Shown in pieces: positions 36,452-44,446 of a stretch of 64,000 nucleotides of DNA. Each line of letters starts with the position of its first letter. Position 1 is the first letter of the stretch. The notes under the pieces were generated by a model, which searched no databases, was not told the DNA's origin, and worked only from the letters and a program-made list of their open reading frames with translations. A program made the position numbers and the translations under genes. The stretch is from the NCBI GenBank assembly GCA_937924855.1, contig CALEYQ010000045.1:1-64000 (forward strand), written 5' to 3'. The stretch is from an uncultured Bacteroidota bacterium (GTDB taxonomy: Bacteria; Bacteroidota; Bacteroidia; JADZBD01).

Positions 36452-39400
36452 ATGGCAATCCAAAAATATTTTTTTGCAGCGGTTTTGTTTTTTTTGCCGG
36501 CTTATTTTTCAGCTCAAACCACCGGCTTCATTCAGTATTCCGTTGAAAAAGGAATGGTCCAGAGTCAGGTTCAAACGCTGATTCAGGACGATCAGGGAAA
36601 CCTGTGGATAGGAACATTGGGAGGTTTGTCGAGATCCAATGGTCTAGCATTTAAATCATTTACCCGGAAAGATAGGTTGGCGGAAGACTGGGTAACAACA
36701 TCATTCAAAGACAAACTGGGAAACCTCTGGTTTGGTCATTGGGGAGGCGGGGTTTCTATTTTTAATGCTGAGCTGAATAAGTTCATTAACCTGAATGTTG
36801 AAGTATATACCCGTTTTAAAAGTATCAACGCCATAATGGAAGATGAGGCAGGAAGTATTTGGTTGGCTACAGAGGGTGCGGGCATATACAAATTCAATCC
36901 GCTGGCAAATACCATGATCAGCTTAGGTGTAAAAGAGGGACTGCCCGGAGAAGTGGTTTCAAGTTTGCTGATGGATGATTTTGGAAATGTATGGATTGGA
37001 ACCAATAACGGGCTGGCGGTTTACATGAGCGATAAAGACATTACCAGTCCTTCCTCTTATGTAATTTTAAATCCCGGCAACTCAGCCCTCCCCGGATCCT
37101 CAATTTCCTGTTTAAAGAAAATTTCAGGGGGCGAGATTTGGGTGGGAACCCAGGATGGGGGCATTGCTGTTATTAAATCATCCGGAGTTAAAGCCCCTGC
37201 CTCTATTTCTAAAACTTCGGGAAGCATGTACACCCTTTCTTCGGGACAAGGCCTGCCCTCGATGAACATAAAGACCATTTTCGAGGACAGCAGGAATAAT
37301 GTTTGGGTGGGAACCCTTGGTGGTGGCGCATGCATGATTGTTCCGGTTCAGGGAAAGGACTGGACGGGAGCGCGGTTTAAATCGTACGGAACCCGGCAGG
37401 GATTGAATTATTATAACGTAAATGCCATTTATGAAGATCGTGAAGCAAATGTTTGGATAGGAACCGATGTGGGTTTGAATCAATATGTGGGCGAGCGGTT
37501 TCAGATTTTTGATGAAGCCGATGGCATGAGCAATAATCTCGTCTGGTCTGTTTATGTTGACCGATCCGGAAACATCTGGCACGGAACAAATTTCGGGGTA
37601 ACCCGTTTTACGCCCTCCATCAATGCACAGGGGACCCGAACCTATGCCATTAAAAATTTCGGAACCAAAGACGGACTCACCAGCAATGCGGTATTGAGTA
37701 TTCTGGAAGATAAAAAGGGCGATATGTGGTTTGGTTGTGGTTATGGGGGAATTTGTCGCCTGAAAAAGGGCAGCAATAAAATTGAATCCATGAATAACGG
37801 AGAGAATAATCTGAAAAACTTTTCTGTTTATTCTATTGCCGAGGATAAGTTCGGAAACTTGTGGTTCGGGTCAAGGCTGGGAGCCACCCGCTACGATCAA
37901 AGCGGGGGAAAGTTCAGAAACTATACAGCAGATGACGGACTTGGCGCGACAAATATTTACCGCATCTACAGCGACAGCAGAGGCATTTTATGGTTTGGAC
38001 CTTTGGGAGGAAATCTAACCAGCTTCGACGGATCCAGCTTCCGGAAACACGATGAGTCTTCGGGGATGAACAGTCGATTCATTCTTTGTATTTCCGAAGA
38101 CCGGAATAACAATGTTTGGTTTGGTACTTACGGAAACGGACTGTATAAATACAATGGAGAAAAGTTCATCAATTATACGGTTGAACACGGCCTTTCATCC
38201 CCCAGTCCTTATGCCATTATTTCCGACGCCCATAATAATGTTTGGATCGGTACCACAAACGGCGTTGACCGTTTTGATGCCAACAAATACACCTTCCGTC
38301 ATTATGGAAAAGCCGAAGGGTTTTATGGAGTAGAAGTAAATCCTAATGCCATTGCCGTTGATGCCGACAATCAGGTTTGGTTCGGGTCTATCGTTGGAGC
38401 CGTAAAATTTAATCCCGATCAGGATCACATAAATGAGAAGGAACCAATACTCAGTCTTACCGGGCTGAAATTGTTTTTCCGCGACACCCTTTTTCCGGTA
38501 GATAATACCTTTCCTTATTTTAACAATCACATAACATTTAAATATGCCGGGGTGAGTCTTACCAATCCCTCGCGCGTGAAATACATGTATCGCCTGCTTG
38601 GACAGAGCGAGGAGTGGTCTCCTCCCTTGTCTAATTATGAAGCTACTTTTGCCGGCCTCACTCACGGAGACTATATTTTTGAACTAAAGGCCTGCAATAA
38701 CGACGGCGTGTGGACGGAGGAGCCCCTGCAATATAAATTTACCATTACGCCACCCTTTTATAAAACAAGATGGTTTTATTTTCTGGTAGGAATTGTTTCT
38801 CTTTTCCTTTTGCTGATTGCCGACCGGATAAGGGTTTCAAAACTACGCAGTGCCAAGGCGCGCCTGGAGGCCATGGTTGAAAAGCGTACTCTGGAACTGG
38901 CCTATAAAAACGAAGAACTGGCTGAAAAGAACAAAGACATTACCGACAGTATTAAATATGCAAAGCGGATTCAGGAAGCCATCCTTCCCCCCGAAAAACT
39001 CATCCGGAAGTTTGTATCTGAGTTTTTTATTTTTTACAAGCCCAAGGATATTGTGAGCGGTGATTTTTACTGGATGCACCAGCAAGGCAATAATGTTTTG
39101 GTGGCTGCAGTGGATTGTACCGGCCACGGTGTTCCCGGAGCTCTGATGAGTATAGTGGGAAATAATCTTTTAAATAAGGCATTGGATGAGGTGGCGAATG
39201 TTGATACCGCAGGCATTCTCAACCGTTTGAATCAGGGCCTTGCCGACACCATTAAAACATCTTTCTCCGAAGACTCGCTGAGAGACGGAATGGACTTGTC
39301 GCTGATTAATATTAATTTCAGCAGAAAGGAATTGACCTATTCAGGCGCTTACAATCCTGCCTATGTAATTCGCGGACAGGAACTGATAGAGTTGATACCT

Positions 39401-39691
39401 GATAAAATCAGCATTGGCAGTTACAATGAAGAGCCTAACCGGAAGTTCGGATCGCAAACCGTAAATCTTGAAAAAGGCGATGCTATTTATTTGTTTACCG
39501 ACGGCTATGCCGACCAGTTTGGGGGCCCTAACGGAAAAAAATTCAAATACAATCAGTTTAAAAATCTTCTTGTCGATATTCAAAACCTTCCCATGGAAGA
39601 GCAAAAGAAACTGCTCGAAAGGAATATTGAAGAGTGGAGGGGAGACCTGGAGCAGGTTGATGACATCCTGGTGATCGGAATTAAAGTTTAG
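36452..39691 (+). CDS. Membrane sensor: two-component propeller / Y_Y_Y / SpoIIE phosphatase
   Basis: A 1079-residue signal transducer. After the signal peptide come about 14 propeller repeats of the 'NVWIGTxxGG...FxxYN' type (two-component regulator propeller) in the periplasm. A Y_Y_Y domain at about 680-765 (FKYAGVSLTNPSRVKYMYRLLG) and a membrane segment near 773-793 follow, then a coiled linker (TLELAYKNEELAEKNKDI) and a PP2C-type SpoIIE phosphatase with metal Asp motifs DIVSGDFYW, AAVDCTGHGVPGALM and YLFTDGYADQFGG. It should dephosphorylate an anti-sigma-antagonist or similar cytoplasmic protein in response to an extracellular ligand. No STAS or anti-sigma kinase gene is adjacent. Confidence 0.92.
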   Translation: MAIQKYFFAAVLFFLPAYFSAQTTGFIQYSVEKGMVQSQVQTLIQDDQGNLWIGTLGGLSRSNGLAFKSFTRKDRLAEDWVTTSFKDKLGNLWFGHWGGGVSIFNAELNKFINLNVEVYTRFKSINAIMEDEAGSIWLATEGAGIYKFNPLANTMISLGVKEGLPGEVVSSLLMDDFGNVWIGTNNGLAVYMSDKDITSPSSYVILNPGNSALPGSSISCLKKISGGEIWVGTQDGGIAVIKSSGVKAPASISKTSGSMYTLSSGQGLPSMNIKTIFEDSRNNVWVGTLGGGACMIVPVQGKDWTGARFKSYGTRQGLNYYNVNAIYEDREANVWIGTDVGLNQYVGERFQIFDEADGMSNNLVWSVYVDRSGNIWHGTNFGVTRFTPSINAQGTRTYAIKNFGTKDGLTSNAVLSILEDKKGDMWFGCGYGGICRLKKGSNKIESMNNGENNLKNFSVYSIAEDKFGNLWFGSRLGATRYDQSGGKFRNYTADDGLGATNIYRIYSDSRGILWFGPLGGNLTSFDGSSFRKHDESSGMNSRFILCISEDRNNNVWFGTYGNGLYKYNGEKFINYTVEHGLSSPSPYAIISDAHNNVWIGTTNGVDRFDANKYTFRHYGKAEGFYGVEVNPNAIAVDADNQVWFGSIVGAVKFNPDQDHINEKEPILSLTGLKLFFRDTLFPVDNTFPYFNNHITFKYAGVSLTNPSRVKYMYRLLGQSEEWSPPLSNYEATFAGLTHGDYIFELKACNNDGVWTEEPLQYKFTITPPFYKTRWFYFLVGIVSLFLLLIADRIRVSKLRSAKARLEAMVEKRTLELAYKNEELAEKNKDITDSIKYAKRIQEAILPPEKLIRKFVSEFFIFYKPKDIVSGDFYWMHQQGNNVLVAAVDCTGHGVPGALMSIVGNNLLNKALDEVANVDTAGILNRLNQGLADTIKTSFSEDSLRDGMDLSLININFSRKELTYSGAYNPAYVIRGQELIELIPDKISIGSYNEEPNRKFGSQTVNLEKGDAIYLFTDGYADQFGGPNGKKFKYNQFKNLLVDIQNLPMEEQKKLLERNIEEWRGDLEQVDDILVIGIKV

Positions 39692-40161
39692 TGTTCCCGA
39701 CGGCGATTGAATAGAAAGTCGGAGCAATAATAAACGGTTCCCACGCCTCCAAAAAAGAAAATTCCAAGAAGGAATAGGATAAAATAATCACTGGGGTGGC
39801 TTAGGGTTGATTCATCCATAAACATGGCCAAACCATAAGCTACATATCCGCTTAAACTAAGTCCGCCCAAAAAAGAAACAGCGCCCAGAACATTCAGCCA
39901 AAGCGGCAAAGGGGGATTTTTTTCTTTTACTCCCTCTCCTCCGAATTGTATATCAATAATTTCCAGGTCCGGATTCAGGTCTTTGATGGCCGTACCCCGG
40001 TTATAAGTAGCCAGTGAAAAACCAAGTCCGGCACATCCGCCCGCAACATAAGCCAGGGCAAACACATCGGCTCTCACCAGAAAAAGGTAAATGCCGAACA
40101 ACAAACAGCAGGCCGAGGCCAGAATCATAAATACACCGGCGGTTCGCTTAAGTGGTTTCAT
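39688..40161 (-). CDS. Small polytopic membrane protein, unknown
   Basis: A 157-residue protein with four predicted hydrophobic segments (about 9-28, 34-50, 88-112 and 126-148) and a soluble loop between the second and third. The C-terminus is basic (NRRREH). No motif identifies a function. A TATATTTG -7 box (minus strand, 40207-40200) lies 39 bp upstream, so it may have its own promoter. Its 3' end overlaps the SpoIIE gene by 4 bp. Confidence 0.6.
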   Translation of the reverse strand: MKPLKRTAGVFMILASACCLLFGIYLFLVRADVFALAYVAGGCAGLGFSLATYNRGTAIKDLNPDLEIIDIQFGGEGVKEKNPPLPLWLNVLGAVSFLGGLSLSGYVAYGLAMFMDESTLSHPSDYFILFLLGIFFFGGVGTVYYCSDFLFNRRREH

Positions 40162-40222
40162 TTATTTAAAGGTAAAACAAAATTCATGGATCGGTTTTTC
40201 AAATATAGAATTTATGTCCCTC

Positions 40223-40945
40223 TTAGTTTCTAAGATTTAGCCGGGCATATTTGGCTTCAAAATTTCTTTGAATCCGGAATCCGAGTAATAATGAATTCAT
40301 GGCCGGTTTGGGTTCATGCTTTTGTGCACGGCTTCTGTTATATTCAACAAAAAGACGGTATTTTTTATAAAAAACCCGTTCGTATCCCACGCTCCAACCC
40401 AGATCGAAAAACCGGTTCATATTGGTGTAAGGAAAATTGTGGCCCAAATGGAACCCGCCGTAAAAATTTCTGGGGGAATAATATTTGCCGAAAAAATACC
40501 TGCGTATGGCAATACCGGGATTAATGATTCCAAGATCATTTCCCGCCTGTACATTTAAATAAGCAAAAAGGCAAAATCTTCCGTTGCGCATTATTCCGCC
40601 CCGGGCATCAAACCGGAATCCGGAAAGCGAAACCGTATCTATCCTTTGGGTAATCTGATTTTTCCAGCCCATGGGACCAAAACCAAAAGAAAACATGGGA
40701 GTGCTCCAGGATAAACCACTTATGCTGTCTATTGAAGTTCTTAAAATTATTTTTTCGGAATAGTCCTGCTTTAACAATCGTATGGCGGAGGAATCTGAAA
40801 AAATTACCTTTCCGGTTTCCACCTCCCCGCTTTTTAAAATTACTTTGTCGGGAGGCATTAAGTAACGAACGCTGCCCCTGTATTTTTGTGCAGACACGAC
40901 GAATGTCAGCAGCAGAAAAAAAGCAACGATTATCCCTGCCCTCAT
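40223..40945 (-). CDS. Exported, probably outer-membrane beta-strand protein
   Basis: A 240-residue protein from ATG 40945, whose first four bases overlap the stop of the CotH gene (ATGA), so it is translationally coupled. The signal peptide ends VVSAQ. Next comes a short 'KVILKSGEVETGKVIF' domain like the one in the 19383-19832 protein. The rest (RFCLFAYLNVQAG, FYGGFHLGHNFPY, GWSVGYERVFYKKYRLFVEYNR, LLLGFRIQRNF) alternates like membrane beta strands and could be a small outer-membrane barrel. Family not recognised. Confidence 0.6.
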   Translation of the reverse strand: MRAGIIVAFFLLLTFVVSAQKYRGSVRYLMPPDKVILKSGEVETGKVIFSDSSAIRLLKQDYSEKIILRTSIDSISGLSWSTPMFSFGFGPMGWKNQITQRIDTVSLSGFRFDARGGIMRNGRFCLFAYLNVQAGNDLGIINPGIAIRRYFFGKYYSPRNFYGGFHLGHNFPYTNMNRFFDLGWSVGYERVFYKKYRLFVEYNRSRAQKHEPKPAMNSLLLGFRIQRNFEAKYARLNLRN

Positions 40946-42552
40946 TGAAGAATGAATTTTCCAAATGCCCAAAATCCATCGGCATCAGTTTTTTTAATAA
41001 AATACAATCCCGGCTCCCTGATTTCAGGTGTAAGGGTGTGGCTCTGTCCGGGGTGGGTAATCCAGAAACTTTCCCATACTTTTTGTCCGAGAGGGTTTAG
41101 AATTTCATAACGAAAAATGGGTGTTGCCTCACGGTCCCAGGCCAGGGTAATGGGGCCTGAACTTGGATTCGGGTAAAGGGTAAGAGGGTAGGAACGGGGA
41201 GTAATATCGGACAATGGGCAGCCCGATTTTTGCTTTTTCATGTCTTTTACCACCCATTCTCTTTGCCGGGTGATAAAGGGAAGAAGTCCCGGAATTTTAA
41301 CATTGAATGAAAGTCCGGTTTCAGGAACCTGATATAAATTATTAATGTCGGTTGTTAAACTCCGGTTGAACTGATACATCGTTGCGAGCTTGTTGGTGTC
41401 GGCTTCGAGCCAGGGACGGATTTGATTTTGCCACGCGATCAGCCCCGGACTTACTTTTGCAGCCGAATAGGTTTGAGTGGCAAATTCACAAAGAAAATCA
41501 AGGTACATATCCTGCCATTTTCTGACACTGAAAACGGCTTTTAACAAGGGCCTTTCATTAAACCGGGAGCTGCAAAAGACATCGCTTTGATCCGGTAAAA
41601 TAAATCCGATGAGACCTTCCTTGGTGGAAAAGGTTTCATTAAAATCCCAGGGAATCCAGCGCAGCTTTCCATCGGGATGTTCGTAGATATAAAAATTGTT
41701 TCCGATACCCCAATAGCTATCCCAGCTGTAACAGGATACCTCCACAGCCAGAATTTTTAAATAGGATTCAACATCAAAAATGGCTCCCAGCCTTGATTCC
41801 ATCTGAGCCACAGGGGTGTTGTTGATTACATCGATGAACTCAATGAGTCGGGTCCAGTCGTTGGCCTGCCGGTTGGTTTTTAAAATCAGACCCTGGTTTT
41901 GATAGGGCTGATACGAATTTCCTTCCCATTTTAAACTCACTGCGGCCTGCCGGTTGGTTTTGTAAAGGTTCCCATCATTGTTTGCTCCTCCGTAATGGTG
42001 TTTGAGAAAAGTTTTATCTACGTTTTCCACAATTTCATACAAGCCCCAATACACTTCATTTATGTATAAGCGGGCAAAGGAGGTTCGACTGGCGGGCAAT
42101 CCCAGATCACGGATGAATTTATATACGAGAGCTTCTCTCACAAAAGAAGGATCGTCGGTTCCGTTATTCAGGTTGAAGGATTTAATACCATCGAAGGACT
42201 GATTTCTGAAGGCATCAAAGTCAATTTTAAAAGGGCGCTTCAGTCCATTGGCATTGGTAAGGGGCGTGGCCTGATTTGAATAGTTTCCACGCATGCGCAT
42301 GCCGGAAGAGTCAATCAGGTTTCCGTCAAACACCACTTTACAGGGAAATTTTCGCTCCGGAATAAGATCAAAAATGTCGGGGAGGCCCTCCTCATACCCG
42401 GCCGTCAGTGAATCGAACCAGTTGGGAATGTAAAAAGTAACCCGGATCTCATGAATGGCGGAATCGTTAAAAATCAAGGCTCCGTTTTGCCCCTTACCGG
42501 GAACAGTAAGCAGCAGCAGCAGGAAAAATGCCCATCCGGGTAATTTGGCCAT
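40942..42552 (-). CDS. Secreted CotH-family protein with T9SS type A sorting domain
   Basis: A 536-residue CotH protein. A signal peptide is followed by the family core: GMRMRGNYSNQ, RPFKIDFDAFRNQ, VREALVYKFIRDLGLPASRTSFARLYIN, GLYEIVENVDKTFLKHHYG and LRWIPWDFNETFS, which supplies acidic catalytic/metal residues. The C-terminal segment (YPLTLYPNPSSGPITLAWDRE, YEILNPLGQKVW, EPGLYFIK) is a T9SS type A signal. It differs clearly in sequence from the CotH protein at 33352-34983. It starts 27 bp after hom, with no terminator visible between, so transcription from the sulfur operon may reach it. Confidence 0.88.
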   Translation of the reverse strand: MAKLPGWAFFLLLLLTVPGKGQNGALIFNDSAIHEIRVTFYIPNWFDSLTAGYEEGLPDIFDLIPERKFPCKVVFDGNLIDSSGMRMRGNYSNQATPLTNANGLKRPFKIDFDAFRNQSFDGIKSFNLNNGTDDPSFVREALVYKFIRDLGLPASRTSFARLYINEVYWGLYEIVENVDKTFLKHHYGGANNDGNLYKTNRQAAVSLKWEGNSYQPYQNQGLILKTNRQANDWTRLIEFIDVINNTPVAQMESRLGAIFDVESYLKILAVEVSCYSWDSYWGIGNNFYIYEHPDGKLRWIPWDFNETFSTKEGLIGFILPDQSDVFCSSRFNERPLLKAVFSVRKWQDMYLDFLCEFATQTYSAAKVSPGLIAWQNQIRPWLEADTNKLATMYQFNRSLTTDINNLYQVPETGLSFNVKIPGLLPFITRQREWVVKDMKKQKSGCPLSDITPRSYPLTLYPNPSSGPITLAWDREATPIFRYEILNPLGQKVWESFWITHPGQSHTLTPEIREPGLYFIKKTDADGFWAFGKFILQ

Positions 42553-42579
42553 TGCCTAAAGTTAGGAAAAGCCGGATAC

Positions 42580-43785
42580 TTATAAAACACAGACAAAAAC
42601 CTTGTTGTCCTTGCGGTTATACAGGGAAAAGAGGCTTTTAAAATTAATACGGGCTATCAGGTAATTGAATTTGCGGCTTTTAAATTCTTCTTCAACCTCA
42701 AGTATTTCCAGGTCCTTAATTTCCGATAAGTCAGAAAAGCGAATGTAAACCCTCAGTTGAAAGTCGGTGTCGAGCAGGGAGCCACCTACCGGAAGTCCGT
42801 TGTTTTTATTTTGTATGCTTTTCAGCTTTTTGTAGCCGTAACGGTAGTTGTAGGTGAGGGCAGATATATCGGAAAGCACAGCACTTCCTGTGGGGTGGGA
42901 ACCGGCCCCTTTACCAACAAAGGTTTGCTTGCAGCTGAAAGCACCTTCCACTTCCACGCCGTTGTATTCATAAAGAATATTGTACAATTCACTTTCCCGG
43001 CTTACGAAATGGGGCAGCACATATACGCGGAATTTATTGCCCGACTTTTCGGCTCTGGCAATCAGTTTTATTCTTAGCCCTTTTTCACGGGCATACACAA
43101 TATCGTCGAACGATACATTTTCGATGCCGATGTTGAGAATTTCATCGGGCTTCAGAATAATTCCGAAGGCATGAATAGTAAGCAGGAGCAGTTTAAATTT
43201 TGTGTCGAATCCCGCCACATCCAGCCAGGGGTCTGATTCGGCGAATCCAAGGTCCTGGGCATCTTTAAGGATCACTCCATAATCTTTGCTTTCCAGCTCC
43301 ATGCGGGAGAGGATATAATTACAGGTCCCGTTCAAAATTCCGCTTAGCGAGGTAAGCAGCTCATTGTCGTAATACTCTTCCAGGTTTCTGATTATGGGAA
43401 TTGAACCTCCTGCAGATCCTTCATAAATCAGGGCAACATTGTTTTTTTCCTGAAGTTTATACAGGGCTTCAAAATTCTCGGCCAGCATTTTTTTATTGGC
43501 GGAAACAACACTTACTCCGTTTTCCATCGCTTCTTTTACAATCCGGAAAGCTTCCTCGGAAGTGTCGATGAGTTCGACAATGACATCGTGTTTTTTGGAA
43601 GATAAAATATCCGCTTTTTCGAAGGTAAAATAGGACGCATCAATTTTCCTTTTTTTGTTCCTGTCCTTTACGCAGATTCTGTCTATGCTTGCCTCAAGAC
43701 CCTGGGAATGATTTAATACATCATACAATCCCTGACCTACGCAACCGAAGCCAAATAAGCCTATACTGATTTGTTTTTTTTCCAT
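42580..43785 (-). CDS. hom: Homoserine dehydrogenase
   Basis: A 401-residue enzyme reducing aspartate-semialdehyde to homoserine, the branch point for threonine and methionine. The Rossmann motif is GFGCVG (12-17). VVSANKKMLAE and ILNGTCNYILSRME are catalytic-domain signatures, and DAQDLGFAESDPWLDVAGFDTKFKL is diagnostic. The last 70 residues could be a divergent ACT-like regulatory region. It is monofunctional, with no aspartate kinase attached. It is the last gene of the sulfur-assimilation operon, 4 bp from cysH, which links sulfide supply to the carbon backbone for methionine. Confidence 0.95.
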   Translation of the reverse strand: MEKKQISIGLFGFGCVGQGLYDVLNHSQGLEASIDRICVKDRNKKRKIDASYFTFEKADILSSKKHDVIVELIDTSEEAFRIVKEAMENGVSVVSANKKMLAENFEALYKLQEKNNVALIYEGSAGGSIPIIRNLEEYYDNELLTSLSGILNGTCNYILSRMELESKDYGVILKDAQDLGFAESDPWLDVAGFDTKFKLLLLTIHAFGIILKPDEILNIGIENVSFDDIVYAREKGLRIKLIARAEKSGNKFRVYVLPHFVSRESELYNILYEYNGVEVEGAFSCKQTFVGKGAGSHPTGSAVLSDISALTYNYRYGYKKLKSIQNKNNGLPVGGSLLDTDFQLRVYIRFSDLSEIKDLEILEVEEEFKSRKFNYLIARINFKSLFSLYNRKDNKVFVCVL

Positions 43786-43789
43786 TTTT

Positions 43790-44446
43790 TTATTGGTGTA
43801 ATCCGCATTCTGATTTTGAAATATTTGCCCAGCGTCCGTCGCGCGACTTTCCCTTCACGGTGCAGTGGGTACAACCCACCGAAGCATATCCGGCATCGAG
43901 TAGGGGATGGGCGGGAATTCCTTTTGATTTTATGTAGGCCAGAGCTTCCTCTTCAGAAATATCTATGATGGGGTAAAACTTCAGGATATTGCTTTTGAAT
44001 TCAAATACGGGAAGCTTGTTCCGGAAGTTGTTCTGGGTTCGCATAAGTCCGCTTACCCAAACTTCATAATCACCTTTAATTTTCTGAAGGGGCTCTACTT
44101 TGTTCAACGTGCAGCAATAGTCAGGATCTTTTTCCCAGGTTCGGTCCTCTTTAGTAAACTGATGTTTCCAGGCTTCGGCCTTCAGCACATGGACATCCAG
44201 GTTCAAAGCTAATTTTAATGTATTCATATAAGCCAGTGTTTCCGGAAAATGGTATCCCGTGTCCAGAAAATATACTTTGAATGGGGTTCCTGTCTCTTTC
44301 AATAATGAGAGGGAATAGGCACTGGTGGTACCGAAAGACGAAGTGATGAGGATTTTTGAGAAATCTTCAAAGATCTTTTTGAAGCGCTCTCCCGGGCGCA
44401 GGGGCGCATAGGCAGCGTTGAGCTTTTCTATGTTTTCAGGATTCAT
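43790..44446 (-). CDS. cysH: Adenylylsulfate (APS) reductase, [4Fe-4S] type
   Basis: A 218-residue reductase. PP-loop motif SFGTTSA is at 37-43, Cys111-Cys112 and Cys192/Cys195 (CTHC) form the iron-sulfur site, RTQ follows the nucleotide site, and the redox-active ECGLH with Cys214 is near the end. The CC...CxxC cluster ligands are the hallmark of APS reductases and are absent from E. coli-type PAPS reductases, so APS is the likely substrate. The start is ATG 44446, overlapping the upstream stop by 4 bp (ATGA). It produces sulfite for the reductase at 46757-48820. Confidence 0.93.
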   Translation of the reverse strand: MNPENIEKLNAAYAPLRPGERFKKIFEDFSKILITSSFGTTSAYSLSLLKETGTPFKVYFLDTGYHFPETLAYMNTLKLALNLDVHVLKAEAWKHQFTKEDRTWEKDPDYCCTLNKVEPLQKIKGDYEVWVSGLMRTQNNFRNKLPVFEFKSNILKFYPIIDISEEEALAYIKSKGIPAHPLLDAGYASVGCTHCTVKGKSRDGRWANISKSECGLHQ

